From CALVGQ01 sp031551965 (GTDB lineage Bacteria; Bacillota_I; Bacilli_A; Erysipelotrichales; Erysipelotrichaceae): 64,000 nt of DNA. The translations under genes were made by a program, and so were the position numbers. Shown in pieces: positions 18,608 to 27,365 of the stretch. The notes beneath the pieces were generated by a model, which ran no database searches, had not been told where the DNA came from, and worked only from the letters and a program-made list of their open reading frames with translations. Within the stretch, counting starts at the first letter, position 1. Every line of letters starts with the position of its first letter. The stretch covers positions 111,141 through 175,140 of the forward strand of contig JAVBMW010000001.1 in the NCBI GenBank assembly GCA_031551965.1, read 5' to 3'.

Positions 18608-19429
18608 TTAATCTAAAAATTCTTGATTGAGTTCTACATTGAAATCTTTGGCAATCGCTTTAAGATTATCATCAGAAATCGTTTGCACAATTCCTTTACC
18701 ACAGCTAAGGGCATGGATATAAATATCAGCTGCTTTTTCGATGGTATGCATCAATCCAAAAGCGATATCAAAATCAGGTCCTGATACAAATAATCCATGA
18801 TGAGCCCAAATCGCTGCATCATACTTTTTCATCAACTCACTTGTTGCCTTAGCGATATCAGATCCTCCTGGTACCATCCAAGGGACAACGCCAACTCCGC
18901 CAGGGAATACCACTGGACATTCAGTTGCACTTTGCCATAAAACACGGGTGAAATCCTTATCAGTCAATGGAAGTACATAAGTAAGGGCAATGATCGCAGG
19001 AGTATGGGCATGATAAATGATACGGTTAGTTCCATTTGTTGCCTCTTTGCGTACACTATGATTTAAGAAATGAGAAGGAAACTCACTAGTAGGTCTTCCG
19101 CCCTTTTCAAGTCCCCAAACGATACGATACTTGTCCCCAGTTTCATTGATTTGGCAAATACAGATATTATCTTGTGGTGCAAGGATCACGTTTCTAAAGA
19201 ATTTTCCGCTACCTGTAGCGATGAAATATTCACCTTTTAAATTATCAGCCTGAACACCTAAATCGACCCATGGATGATCAGAATTAAAATACTGTTTACA
19301 TTGTTCAACTTCACTTTCGAGCATGCGATAAGTCAAGTTTCCACCATTTCTTTCATGCCACCCTTGATTCCATCCATCATTACACATGCGGATGTAGTTT
19401 TGAATTACTTCGATATTTAATATACTCAT
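18608..19429 (-). CDS. rhaD: Rhamnulose-1-phosphate aldolase
   Basis: The 273-residue protein is a class II aldolase of the RhaD type. It splits L-rhamnulose-1-phosphate into dihydroxyacetone phosphate and L-lactaldehyde. The zinc site His pair is visible in YHAHTP (about residue 140) together with a later His in AHHGLF. The N-terminus GWHERNGGNLTYR is typical of the family, and length matches the usual 270-275. It is the third gene of rhaB-rhaA-rhaD, with 2 nt between the rhaA stop and its partner's reading frame. No lactaldehyde reductase is seen in the window. Confidence 0.96.
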   Translation of the reverse strand: MSILNIEVIQNYIRMCNDGWNQGWHERNGGNLTYRMLESEVEQCKQYFNSDHPWVDLGVQADNLKGEYFIATGSGKFFRNVILAPQDNICICQINETGDKYRIVWGLEKGGRPTSEFPSHFLNHSVRKEATNGTNRIIYHAHTPAIIALTYVLPLTDKDFTRVLWQSATECPVVFPGGVGVVPWMVPGGSDIAKATSELMKKYDAAIWAHHGLFVSGPDFDIAFGLMHTIEKAADIYIHALSCGKGIVQTISDDNLKAIAKDFNVELNQEFLD

Positions 19430-19431
19430 AG

Positions 19432-20679
19432 TTATTTCCTTTCACCTAGAACTTTTTCTTCGTAAGCTTTCACTGTTTCGAACCATTTTTCATTAGCTGG
19501 AACTGATTGATCAGCACAATATTTTTCCCATACATCATAGAATGGATACGCTTTTACCTCTTCCTGCAACATGAACAGTTCAGTTAACTCACCATTATTC
19601 TGTAACTCTTTCAATTTAGCATTCGGTTGAAGTAGTGCATACAACAATGCTTTTTGCATACTACGTGTACCAATGATCCAAGCAGCGATTCGGTTAATGC
19701 TGGCATCAAAGAAGTCTAATCCAATAAGCACTTTATCTGTCGCATCATTTCGAACAATCTCTTTAGCGATTTCTTTAGTTTCATCATCAAAAGCAACCAC
19801 ATGATCAGAGTCCCAACGAACAGCACGAGTCACATGAAGTGGAATCTTATCAAAGAAAGCTAGTAAACTTGGGATCTTATCACTGACCACTTCTGTTGGA
19901 TGATAATGTCCATTGTCTAATAAATTATAAACTCCTGGATGAGTAGCCGCATAGCTCATATAAAATTCATTACTTCCCACTGTGTAGCTTTCTACACCAA
20001 TTCCAAATACTTTACTTTCAACACAATCGATCACGCCTTCTAATTTTTCCGCAAAGATTTGGTCTAAACTATCTTTTAAGCGAAGTCTTGGACTTAAACG
20101 ATCCCCTGGTACATCTTTGTAACCATCTGGGATCCAAACGTTGCAAACACAATGAGTATTCAACTCTTTAGCAAAGTAAGCCGCAATCTTACGGCAAGCG
20201 ATTCCATGATCGATCCAGAATTTTCTGATTTCTTCATTTGGATTAGATAGAGTTAATCCATCACTTGCAAGCGGATGACTGAAGTAAGTAGGATTAAAAT
20301 CAATACCCAAATCATTTTCTTTAGCGAATACTACCCACTTCTCAAAGTGTTTTGGCTCAAGCATATTGCGATCTACTTTGTTTCCATCAAAAATCGCATA
20401 AGAAGCATGAAGATTGATTCTTTTCTTTCCAGGAATCAAAGAGATTGCTTTCTTAAAATCATTCATAAGTTCTTCTGGATTACGAGCTTTACCAGGATAG
20501 TTTCCCGTTGCCTGAATCCCTCCAGTTAATGATCCTCCAGTATTTTCAAAACCTGTGACATCATCTCCTTGCCAACAATGGATTGAGATCGGTATTTGTT
20601 TCAGTTGTTCGATAGCTTTATCGGTATCAACACCGATTTGGGAATAGATTTCTTTTGCCTGATTGTATCTTTCTGTCAT
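19432..20679 (-). CDS. rhaA: L-rhamnose isomerase
   Basis: The 415-residue TIM-barrel enzyme converts L-rhamnose to L-rhamnulose. Family-specific stretches are visible: ISIHCWQGDDVTGFEN near residue 35, the metal/substrate region SYTVGSNEFYM, DNGHYHPTE and RWDSDHVV, which supply the metal-binding His, Asp and Glu residues. The length matches the usual 415-420. The gene lies 1 nt after rhaB and 2 nt before rhaD, so all three are translated from one message. Confidence 0.97.
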   Translation of the reverse strand: MTERYNQAKEIYSQIGVDTDKAIEQLKQIPISIHCWQGDDVTGFENTGGSLTGGIQATGNYPGKARNPEELMNDFKKAISLIPGKKRINLHASYAIFDGNKVDRNMLEPKHFEKWVVFAKENDLGIDFNPTYFSHPLASDGLTLSNPNEEIRKFWIDHGIACRKIAAYFAKELNTHCVCNVWIPDGYKDVPGDRLSPRLRLKDSLDQIFAEKLEGVIDCVESKVFGIGVESYTVGSNEFYMSYAATHPGVYNLLDNGHYHPTEVVSDKIPSLLAFFDKIPLHVTRAVRWDSDHVVAFDDETKEIAKEIVRNDATDKVLIGLDFFDASINRIAAWIIGTRSMQKALLYALLQPNAKLKELQNNGELTELFMLQEEVKAYPFYDVWEKYCADQSVPANEKWFETVKAYEEKVLGERK

Positions 20680-20680
20680 T

Positions 20681-22084
20681 CTAATTTTCCTCCTTATAAT
20701 GTTTCATTTCAAATGTTTCAAAAACACATTTTTTTGCCTCTTCTTTTGACTCAAAATCTTTCTTTACGATCATTTGCGCCAACAAATTTCCTACGGCAGT
20801 TGCTTCTGGAACTCCAGCATATACATCGACTCCTGTTGCAGTACAAGTCAGTTTATTTAAGTAATCCGCATTGGCTCCACCGCCTACAATATAAATCGAA
20901 TCAAACTTCTTATTCATTAATTTTTCGATCTCTTCTTTTGCCTCTTTGTAACAAACAGCCAAACTATTATAAACAACTGCAGCCAACTGGCCTGGAGATT
21001 GTGGATGAGTTTGATTTGTTTCCGCACAATACGCTTGAATTTCATCAATCATTGAAACCGGTGATAAGAACCTTTGATCATTACAATCTACGATGGAATC
21101 AATTGTTTCCTTCGCAGCCAAATCACACAGATCCGCGAATGAATAAAAATTTCCAATCTCTTTTTTAACACATTGAATCATCCAAAGACCCATTATATTT
21201 TTTAAATAACGAAACTTATAATCATAACCACCCTCATTGGTAAAGTTCGCTCTCATACTCTCTAAACTACAATTAGGCACATCACTTTCAATTCCCATTA
21301 GAGACCAAGTACCAGAACTAATATAAACGCTATTATCACTCATTGGTACCGCAAACACTGCAGACGCAGTATCATGAGTTGGTGGTAAGATCACTTCAGC
21401 ATTAAAGCCAACTTCATTTGCGACAGTTTCACTAAATATCCCCACTCTTGTACCTGGCATTGATAGATCTTTAAATAGATTTTTAGGAAAACCCAATTTC
21501 TTGATGAGTTCCATATCCCATGTTTTATCTTGGGCATTTAAAAGTTGTGTAGTTGAAGCATTGGTGTATTCTTGTTTCTTAACTCCAGTCAATAAGAAAT
21601 GTAGATAATCAGGAATCATGAGTAGATTTTCTGCTTTCAGTAAGTGTTGAGGTTGAGTTTGTTTAATAGCCATTAATTGATAAATCGTATTGAAAGGTTG
21701 TTTTTGAATACCAGTTCTTGAATAAAGTTCCTCTTTGGATAAGATTGATTGCACAATTACATCCATATCTTCTGTTCTAGAATCACGATAAGCAATAGTA
21801 TCTCCAATTACTTTATCCCGCTCATCCAACAATACAAAATCAACTCCCCAAGTATCGATTCCTACTGAACTTGGTATCTTACATAACTCAGCACATTTCT
21901 TAAGACCCACTTTGACTTCTTTAAATAATTTGTCCAAGTCCCAACAAAGATGACCATTTCTTTCAACAAGTCCATTTTCAAAACGATAGACTTCTTCTAA
22001 GACTACATTACCATTTTCAATAGAACCCAAAATGTGACGTCCGCTAGATGCACCGATATCAATAGCTAATGTATAATTCTTCAT
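20681..22084 (-). CDS. rhaB: Rhamnulokinase
   Basis: This 467-residue FGGY/ASKHA-fold kinase phosphorylates L-rhamnulose at C1 with ATP. The N-terminal phosphate loop AIDIGASSGRHILG, the substrate region GIDTWGVDF near residue 75 and the C-terminal nucleotide loop VGGGANADYLN identify it. It is the promoter-proximal gene of rhaBAD and is preceded by a GGAAGGAG site. A cre site 23-36 bp upstream of the start suggests CcpA repression when better sugars are present, and the divergent AraC regulator probably activates it. Confidence 0.96.
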   Translation of the reverse strand: MKNYTLAIDIGASSGRHILGSIENGNVVLEEVYRFENGLVERNGHLCWDLDKLFKEVKVGLKKCAELCKIPSSVGIDTWGVDFVLLDERDKVIGDTIAYRDSRTEDMDVIVQSILSKEELYSRTGIQKQPFNTIYQLMAIKQTQPQHLLKAENLLMIPDYLHFLLTGVKKQEYTNASTTQLLNAQDKTWDMELIKKLGFPKNLFKDLSMPGTRVGIFSETVANEVGFNAEVILPPTHDTASAVFAVPMSDNSVYISSGTWSLMGIESDVPNCSLESMRANFTNEGGYDYKFRYLKNIMGLWMIQCVKKEIGNFYSFADLCDLAAKETIDSIVDCNDQRFLSPVSMIDEIQAYCAETNQTHPQSPGQLAAVVYNSLAVCYKEAKEEIEKLMNKKFDSIYIVGGGANADYLNKLTCTATGVDVYAGVPEATAVGNLLAQMIVKKDFESKEEAKKCVFETFEMKHYKEEN

Positions 22085-22106
22085 TCGTTCTCCTTCCTTT
22101 TAAAAT

Positions 22107-22120
22107 AGTAAACGCTTTCA
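22107..22120 (-). promoter_or_regulatory. cre (CcpA) site upstream of rhaB
   Basis: On the minus strand TGAAAGCGTTTACT matches the catabolite-responsive element consensus at 13 of 14 positions. It lies between the rhaBAD promoter area and the rhaB start, where CcpA binding would block transcription. Confidence 0.65.
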
Positions 22121-22223
22121 TAATTTTATTTTAATAGAAATTAATGATTATTTCTTGCGATATCTTATCAATATTGTTGAAATTATATCGTTTATTTGAT
22201 ATTTTATATTTAGGTGATAAATA

Positions 22224-23042
22224 ATGAATCAAAACATTGAATATGTCGCAAAAAAATTTCCTTATACAACATTAATGACCACTGAATTTTATAAACATAA
22301 GCACTCTTTCTGGGAGTTTGTGATTTGTGTAAGTGGAAGTAGTATTCATACAGTCAATGATGAAAAATTTCAAATCAGTGCTGGACAGCTTTTAATCATG
22401 AAACCAGATAATACCCATGACTATCAAATTAGTAGCGGTTCTAATTATGCCCATTATGATTTTTATACTTCCTCGATCGATATGAGAAATGCTTGTGATC
22501 ATCTCGCAATCAACAATTTTGAAAAAATCATCAAAGACCCTGATCCAATTATTCTAAATTTGGATGAAGGAACTTTAATGATGTTTGAAAATCAAATGGC
22601 TAAACTAAATAGTTTGCAACTGAATTCTGCCTTTGAAAAAATTGCATCAATTGTCTATAATTCACTATTGCATATAATATGTGGACTAATTATAGAAGAT
22701 TTGGAACAAAAAAACCAAGATATTCCAGATTGGTTAGCTACATTATTATCCAATATGTCAAAACCCGAAATCATTAGTGGATCGATCGAAGATGTCGTAT
22801 CCTTAAGCAATTTTAGTCATGGTCATCTATGTAAACTATTCAAAAAGTATATGAATGAAACTTTAGTAAGCTATTTTACTCGATTAAAACTTGATTACTC
22901 CACTACACTACTTAAGAATAAAAACTTGGATATATTAGATGTCGCTTCAAACCTTGGCTATGAATCCGTATCACATTACATAAGTGTATTTAAGAAGTAC
23001 TATGGCATAACACCAAAAAAGTACCGAAAATCAATAATGTAA
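22224..23042 (+). CDS. AraC-family regulator of the rhamnose operon (RhaS/RhaR-like)
   Basis: The 272-residue protein has an N-terminal cupin (KHSFWEFVICVSGS, FQISAGQLLIMKPDNTHDY) for ligand binding. Its C-terminal AraC double helix-turn-helix covers about residues 170-270, ending in the typical SHYISVFKKYYGITPKKYR. It is transcribed away from rhaBAD, so the natural inference is an activator responding to L-rhamnose or L-rhamnulose. A candidate promoter TTGAAA-17-TATTTT lies just upstream. Its target operator was not resolved. The regulator family is certain; the ligand is inferred from context. Confidence 0.88.
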   Translation: MNQNIEYVAKKFPYTTLMTTEFYKHKHSFWEFVICVSGSSIHTVNDEKFQISAGQLLIMKPDNTHDYQISSGSNYAHYDFYTSSIDMRNACDHLAINNFEKIIKDPDPIILNLDEGTLMMFENQMAKLNSLQLNSAFEKIASIVYNSLLHIICGLIIEDLEQKNQDIPDWLATLLSNMSKPEIISGSIEDVVSLSNFSHGHLCKLFKKYMNETLVSYFTRLKLDYSTTLLKNKNLDILDVASNLGYESVSHYISVFKKYYGITPKKYRKSIM

Positions 23043-23047
23043 TAATT

Positions 23048-23081
23048 TTGACATGATTTGTATTTTATATCATGTTATAAT
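23048..23081 (+). promoter_or_regulatory. Promoter of candidate small RNA
   Basis: An extended -10 element TGTTATAAT (23073-23081) is present. A perfect TTGACA occurs at 23048-23053, but its 22-bp spacing is too long, so the extended -10 is probably the working element. Confidence 0.45.
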
Positions 23082-23087
23082 ATTTAT

Positions 23088-23200
23088 GTTCGATGAGGGA
23101 GTTCATTGAACACAATGAAAGTTTCCCCTTTCATTTTATTGTTTTGTAACCAAAACAATAGCTTAGCGGTTGGAAGTAGTGACCCAACCGCTTTTTTTAT
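23088..23200 (+). ncRNA. Candidate small structured RNA ending in a terminator
   Basis: Three hairpins lie in a row: GGGA..TTCATTG/CAATGAA..TCCC (about 23097-23127), ATTGTTTTG/CAAAACAAT (about 23138-23159), and AGCGGTTGG/CCAACCGCT (23165-23192) followed by seven T. A promoter lies just upstream, and no plus-strand gene follows, because the next gene is convergent. This points to a stand-alone RNA of about 110 nt. It was not matched to a known riboswitch or RNA family. The last hairpin could instead be only the terminator of the AraC gene. Confidence 0.45.
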
Positions 23201-23293
23201 CTTCATTATTTACAATATATCCAATTTTCATATCTTTAATAATGCCAAATTCTGCAATTATCGCTCTTTTCAATTTGGTTTTAAAAAAAGAAG

Positions 23294-24013
23294 CTATTCA
23301 CTTAGCTCCTTTGCTACAATTATTAAACGAAGGTCATCTCTATTTCTTATACAGGTTTGAAGAGTTATAAATTTATCTCCTTCTTCAATGACAACACCAG
23401 TTTCATAAAGAACTTTTTTAGATATGGATTCAATATAAGGAATTAACATTTCTTCATAATTCACATGAAAATATTCAAGTGTAGGATCATCCATAATATA
23501 GTGATAGATATATGCAATTTTATAATGTCTTACTTTACTATCTAATATTAAATCAAATGTACTATTTGATTCATAGTTACTTTTATCAGTTAATTTTTGT
23601 AAAGGAGAAAACATAGCTAAATCATCATAATAGACTAAATGACCATAAATAATTATATTCTGGTCATCTAAAGTATTTCGATAATCCATAAATAATGCTC
23701 CGAATTTGTCTTCGGTTTGATCAATAGCATGTTTCAGATATTTTTCATTATCATCACTTTGAGCAACAGGTAAGTTTACTAAGCTACTGTCAAACCTTAA
23801 TATTCCGACAAATTCTTCATTAATTTCTTTAAATTCTATCCATTCTGCCGATACTACAGTTTCTTCTATTTCGACGACTTCAACTACTTCACCGTTTTCT
23901 TCAGGTACCTCAACAGACATTGGTTTCGAAAACAACCAAAAAATCAATACAAGTGATATAAACACACAGATTGTAATTATTCTCGAATATTTACGTAAAA
24001 GATTTTGAATCAC
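23294..24013 (-). CDS. srtB: Class B-type sortase
   Basis: The protein of about 239 residues has an N-terminal membrane anchor (about residues 8-25) followed by an extracellular sortase domain. The catalytic His is in IIYGHLV, the Cys in LQTC and the Arg in LRLIIVAK close to the C-terminus. The spacing and the YGH...D..MF..L pattern fit class B. The GTG start at 24013 is best spaced from GGAGG; an ATG at 24019 and a TTG at 24028 are also in frame. It lies just downstream of a secreted protein ending in VPNTG, its likely substrate. It would attach that protein to the wall or to another polymer. Confidence 0.88.
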   Translation of the reverse strand: MIQNLLRKYSRIITICVFISLVLIFWLFSKPMSVEVPEENGEVVEVVEIEETVVSAEWIEFKEINEEFVGILRFDSSLVNLPVAQSDDNEKYLKHAIDQTEDKFGALFMDYRNTLDDQNIIIYGHLVYYDDLAMFSPLQKLTDKSNYESNSTFDLILDSKVRHYKIAYIYHYIMDDPTLEYFHVNYEEMLIPYIESISKKVLYETGVVIEEGDKFITLQTCIRNRDDLRLIIVAKELSE

Positions 24014-24109
24014 AACCATTTCCTCCAATACCCATCAATAATATAATCACTTGTGCAACAAACATACAACAAGAAATCTAGTATATTTCAACTAGATCTC
24101 TTTAGTAGG

Positions 24110-25168
24110 CTAATTTTTAATTCCAGTATTTGGAACTACATAGTTTTCAGGGATTGTAAACTTTGTAGTAGCTGTAGTATTACCCAATTCTTCTACATAA
24201 GCATAAATATAATAAGTGCCTGGTTTAAGGGCAGACTTAGAAGTCCATAATGTTCCATCCCAGTTTTTGTCACTTGTATTATAATAATATGTAACTGAAT
24301 TTGATTCACCAAAGTTAGTACTTAAATACGGTACATTCCTTGCACCATTTTGTTCACCACTCATATCAACGTAAGCATAATTTGAATGAGGAACACTTGA
24401 TTCATTTGGTGTTGATTCAGGTTCTGGTGCATCAGTTGGAGTTGCGGTTAAATAATCATAAGCTATTACATAATGTGTTGAGCCGTTAAATTCACTACTC
24501 ATTTTAAATACAATTAAATAAAGAGGCTCTCCATTTGTCCAAGGAATTTCATATCCATCAGTTAAAATTGTACCAGTTGTTCCATCTAATATCGAAGACG
24601 GAAAACTTAATTTTACATTTGGAGTCGGGCTATAGTCTAATTCACTTCCGCCAAAAAAAGTTGGAAAACCTTGTACAATTCCGAATACTTCATCATTTTG
24701 TGTTTCTGGAATAGATAATGTTACTTTCCCATTTTTACCTACTGCCTTCACCCCAATATCTGTTTTAGATATTGTATCTAAAATTAAAATTGTTATTACT
24801 TCTGAAACTACTTGATCACAACCTGGTGCATTTATCACTACATAATAGTAGTGATACCCAACAGATAAAGTTGGATAACTATAATTTGATGAGGTTTCCC
24901 CAGCAATTGGTGTACCATTTTGATTTGATCTTGTTGTGTTTTCATACCATTGGTATGTCAACGTCGAGCTACTTCTGTTAGAAGCTGTGTACGCAAGTAC
25001 AAACACATATGTTCCATTTCCAAATATAAATGCATCATCTGTAGATTGTGAGGTAATCACTATCGAATCTGTAGCAGCATTCACTTTAATAGAAGATAAC
25101 TGAATCATTGTAACAATCATACCAAAACACAAAAACATTTTAATACTTTTTATTAATCCTTTTTTCAT
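24110..25168 (-). CDS. Secreted surface protein ending in an LPxTG-like VPNTG motif
   Basis: The 352-residue protein has a signal peptide (about residues 1-31, ending VNAA) and two Ig-like beta regions. The first (about 35-135) contains YQWYENTT and YYYVVINA, as in bacterial Ig-like domains. A Pro/Thr/Glu-rich linker PTDAPEPESTPNE follows near residue 250. The last residues are VPNTGIKN. VPNTG resembles a sortase sorting signal, but the hydrophobic helix and basic tail that normally follow are missing. The next gene is a class B sortase. A GGAGG site supports the start. Function is unknown; adhesion or a structural surface role is possible. Confidence 0.75.
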   Translation of the reverse strand: MKKGLIKSIKMFLCFGMIVTMIQLSSIKVNAATDSIVITSQSTDDAFIFGNGTYVFVLAYTASNRSSSTLTYQWYENTTRSNQNGTPIAGETSSNYSYPTLSVGYHYYYVVINAPGCDQVVSEVITILILDTISKTDIGVKAVGKNGKVTLSIPETQNDEVFGIVQGFPTFFGGSELDYSPTPNVKLSFPSSILDGTTGTILTDGYEIPWTNGEPLYLIVFKMSSEFNGSTHYVIAYDYLTATPTDAPEPESTPNESSVPHSNYAYVDMSGEQNGARNVPYLSTNFGESNSVTYYYNTSDKNWDGTLWTSKSALKPGTYYIYAYVEELGNTTATTKFTIPENYVVPNTGIKN

Positions 25169-25201
25169 TTCTATTTCCTCCGATAAACCTTAAACAAATT
25201 T

Positions 25202-25229
25202 TATATAACGGCCCACAACAAACTCACAA
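25202..25229 (-). promoter_or_regulatory. Candidate promoter of the surface protein gene
   Basis: Minus-strand TTGTGA (25224-25229) and TATATA (25202-25207) are 16 bp apart. They lie between the terminator of the two-component operon and the surface protein gene. Confidence 0.4.
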
Positions 25230-25231
25230 CA

Positions 25232-25262
25232 AAAAAGCCTGAAATTATTACAATTCAGACTT
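25232..25262 (-). terminator. Terminator of the duplicated two-component operon
   Basis: Minus-strand stem AGTCTGAA/TTCAGGCT (one G-T pair) with an 11-nt loop is followed by TTTTTTG, just after the stop of the last response regulator gene. Confidence 0.75.
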
Positions 25263-25269
25263 TTATAAC

Positions 25270-26067
25270 TTATTTTTTACTTTTTTGTTCATCAAGATTT
25301 GCTAAGGTAAATAATGCCCAACTATACTGAGTCATATATTCACCATTATATTCATTTATTGCTCTAGTTTCTCCTGCTAAGAAGCGGTAACAGTCACAAT
25401 CGATTTTCGATGTGTCAACTGCTAATCCATTGAATTGTTTTATTAGGATATCTTGCGCATCAACTAATTTCAATGCATTCATAAGTTCAACGGTTAAGGT
25501 TTGAATATACGATTGTTTACTTTTACTGTAATCATCTTCAAATAAAATTGCTGCCAATTCTCTTTTACTTATGCTTGCCCCTCTGCGGTCAATTAAGTAA
25601 GCCAACAGTTCTTTTGATTTTGCTCGTTTGAATACAATAGGTTTATTATCGGCAAATACCTCGAAATTTCCGAAAGTTTGGATTTGAACTCTTTTTGCTT
25701 CTTTTGGCTTAATTGGATATCTAAGTTGTTCTAAAGCATTTTGAATTTGAGATTTTGTGACAGGTTTTAATAAATATCCACTAGCTGCAACTTCGAAAGC
25801 ATCCAATGCATAATTTGAATATCCAGTCACAAATATAATGTTTGTTTTAAATCTTATCTCCTTGATTTTTTTCGCCAAAAATATTCCTGTCATTCCAAAC
25901 ATTTCAATATCTAAAAATGCTACATCAACATGATTATCTTGGATAAACTTCAAAGCATTATTTGGATTATCAAAGAGTTCGATTTCTTCTATTTCATCAA
26001 TAGTTACTAATTCTTTTTCAATTGCTTTTAATGCATTTCTCTCATCATCTACAACAATTACTTTCAT
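25270..26067 (-). CDS. Response regulator, receiver plus SARP-like winged-helix output (copy 1)
   Basis: The 265-residue protein has a receiver domain (about 1-120) with the acidic pair in VVDDE, the phosphorylated Asp in VAFLDIEM and the Lys in LLKPV. The output domain (about 128-250) is a Trans_reg_C/SARP-like winged helix with TFGNFEVFADN and KRAKSKELLAYL. A 4-nt ATGA overlap couples it to the upstream histidine kinase. It is a close paralogue of the second regulator at 27366-28160. The pair probably binds DNA upstream of nearby genes such as the sortase substrate, which is inference. Confidence 0.92.
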   Translation of the reverse strand: MKVIVVDDERNALKAIEKELVTIDEIEEIELFDNPNNALKFIQDNHVDVAFLDIEMFGMTGIFLAKKIKEIRFKTNIIFVTGYSNYALDAFEVAASGYLLKPVTKSQIQNALEQLRYPIKPKEAKRVQIQTFGNFEVFADNKPIVFKRAKSKELLAYLIDRRGASISKRELAAILFEDDYSKSKQSYIQTLTVELMNALKLVDAQDILIKQFNGLAVDTSKIDCDCYRFLAGETRAINEYNGEYMTQYSWALFTLANLDEQKSKK

Positions 26068-27350
26068 TCATTGCCTCCCAGTGGAATAATTATCGTTACA
26101 GTCGTCCCCACATTTATTTTACTATCTATATTCATTGATCCTTTACATTGAGCTTTTAATCTTTGCCTTACATTTTCTAGTCCTACATGACTGCGACCAT
26201 CTTGTTTGATCTCCAATTGATCAAAGCCAACACCATTATCTTTAATAGTTAAATGAATTGAATCATTGATTTTTCGAGTTGAAATTGTCACTATTCCACC
26301 TTCCTTTCTTTTCATGAGTCCATGTCTAATAGCGTTTTCAACCAAAGATTGAACTGTTAAAACTGGCAAAAGAAAATTTGTTACTTCTAAATCATAGACC
26401 ACATTTAAACGATTTTTAAATCTCTCCCGTTCTATATCTAAATAAATTTGTACATGCTCTAATTCTTTGTTAAAGTAAACAGGGCTTTGTTGTTTCAAGG
26501 AATCCATGTTTTGCCGTAAATAGCTCGCAAAACTACCAATCAATTCTTGTGCTTTTTCAGAGTCTGTTATAGTTAATGCTTTGATTGTATTTAATGTATT
26601 ATATAAGAAATGAGGTTGTATTTGTGAGATCATAATTGATATACGATTTTCAATCAATTCAATTTCTTTTTCTTGCAATAGCCTTGATTGCTCTGTTTGT
26701 ATAACTCCGTAAAGAAGCAGATTTGATATCAGCACACCTTCATTGATGAAAGTAAACCCATAAAAAATAGTTTGTAATAAGATTGCATATATAGGAAAAG
26801 AAACATAACTTAATAAAATCATGAATTCTACATTGGTTAGAAATTTACGGTATCTTACAGTCAAGAACACACTCATAAAAATTACGATCAATGCCGGAAC
26901 TTGTGAAATGATAAAGTATTTCTCTCTTTGATATCCAGTAATAGGATCAATAGAATAATAGAAATTAGTAAATTGATCTGCAATGATCAGTATTATGGCA
27001 ACAACTACAATGATATACAAAGCCTTCATAATTGTATCTTTTACTTTTGTTTTGGAAGAAATATATTCTAACACATATTTTGTGTAGATTGTTAAAACCA
27101 CATAACCTAAGCTATATTGAAGGATATTGCCTACTACTAAAAGCGGATATGCAAAAGGTTCTTTTATTCCCGGAAACCCACACGCAAATAAATCAGAAAT
27201 TAGCCAAGCAATGGATGATCCCACAAGTAAGAGAAAAGTTTTTTTATTTGTTTTTGATTTATCAATACTTAAAAAAACGAATATCAAAGATAAGACAAGT
27301 ATAGAAATCACAGTCAAAGCGAAATTGACATAATAGACAGTTGTATTCAT
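26064..27350 (-). CDS. LytS/YehU-class sensor histidine kinase (copy 1)
   Basis: The 428-residue protein has six or seven membrane helices in the first about 215 residues with no large extracellular loop. The cytoplasmic His_kinase/HATPase region follows. The phospho-acceptor His is in QIQPHFLYNTLNT (about residue 246), the N box in SLVENAIRHGL, and the G boxes in DNGVGF and VGLENVRQR. The membrane domain suggests sensing at or in the membrane rather than of a periplasmic ligand. It overlaps its response regulator by 4 nt and follows copy 2 by 15 nt. Confidence 0.92.
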   Translation of the reverse strand: MNTTVYYVNFALTVISILVLSLIFVFLSIDKSKTNKKTFLLLVGSSIAWLISDLFACGFPGIKEPFAYPLLVVGNILQYSLGYVVLTIYTKYVLEYISSKTKVKDTIMKALYIIVVVAIILIIADQFTNFYYSIDPITGYQREKYFIISQVPALIVIFMSVFLTVRYRKFLTNVEFMILLSYVSFPIYAILLQTIFYGFTFINEGVLISNLLLYGVIQTEQSRLLQEKEIELIENRISIMISQIQPHFLYNTLNTIKALTITDSEKAQELIGSFASYLRQNMDSLKQQSPVYFNKELEHVQIYLDIERERFKNRLNVVYDLEVTNFLLPVLTVQSLVENAIRHGLMKRKEGGIVTISTRKINDSIHLTIKDNGVGFDQLEIKQDGRSHVGLENVRQRLKAQCKGSMNIDSKINVGTTVTIIIPLGGNE

Positions 27351-27365
27351 AGTATAATTCTCTTT

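Noticed and set aside
20596..21168. A 190-codon plus-strand frame across rhaB and rhaA.
   Set aside because: It lies antisense to two certain genes and reads as low-complexity Leu/Gln/Ser sequence.
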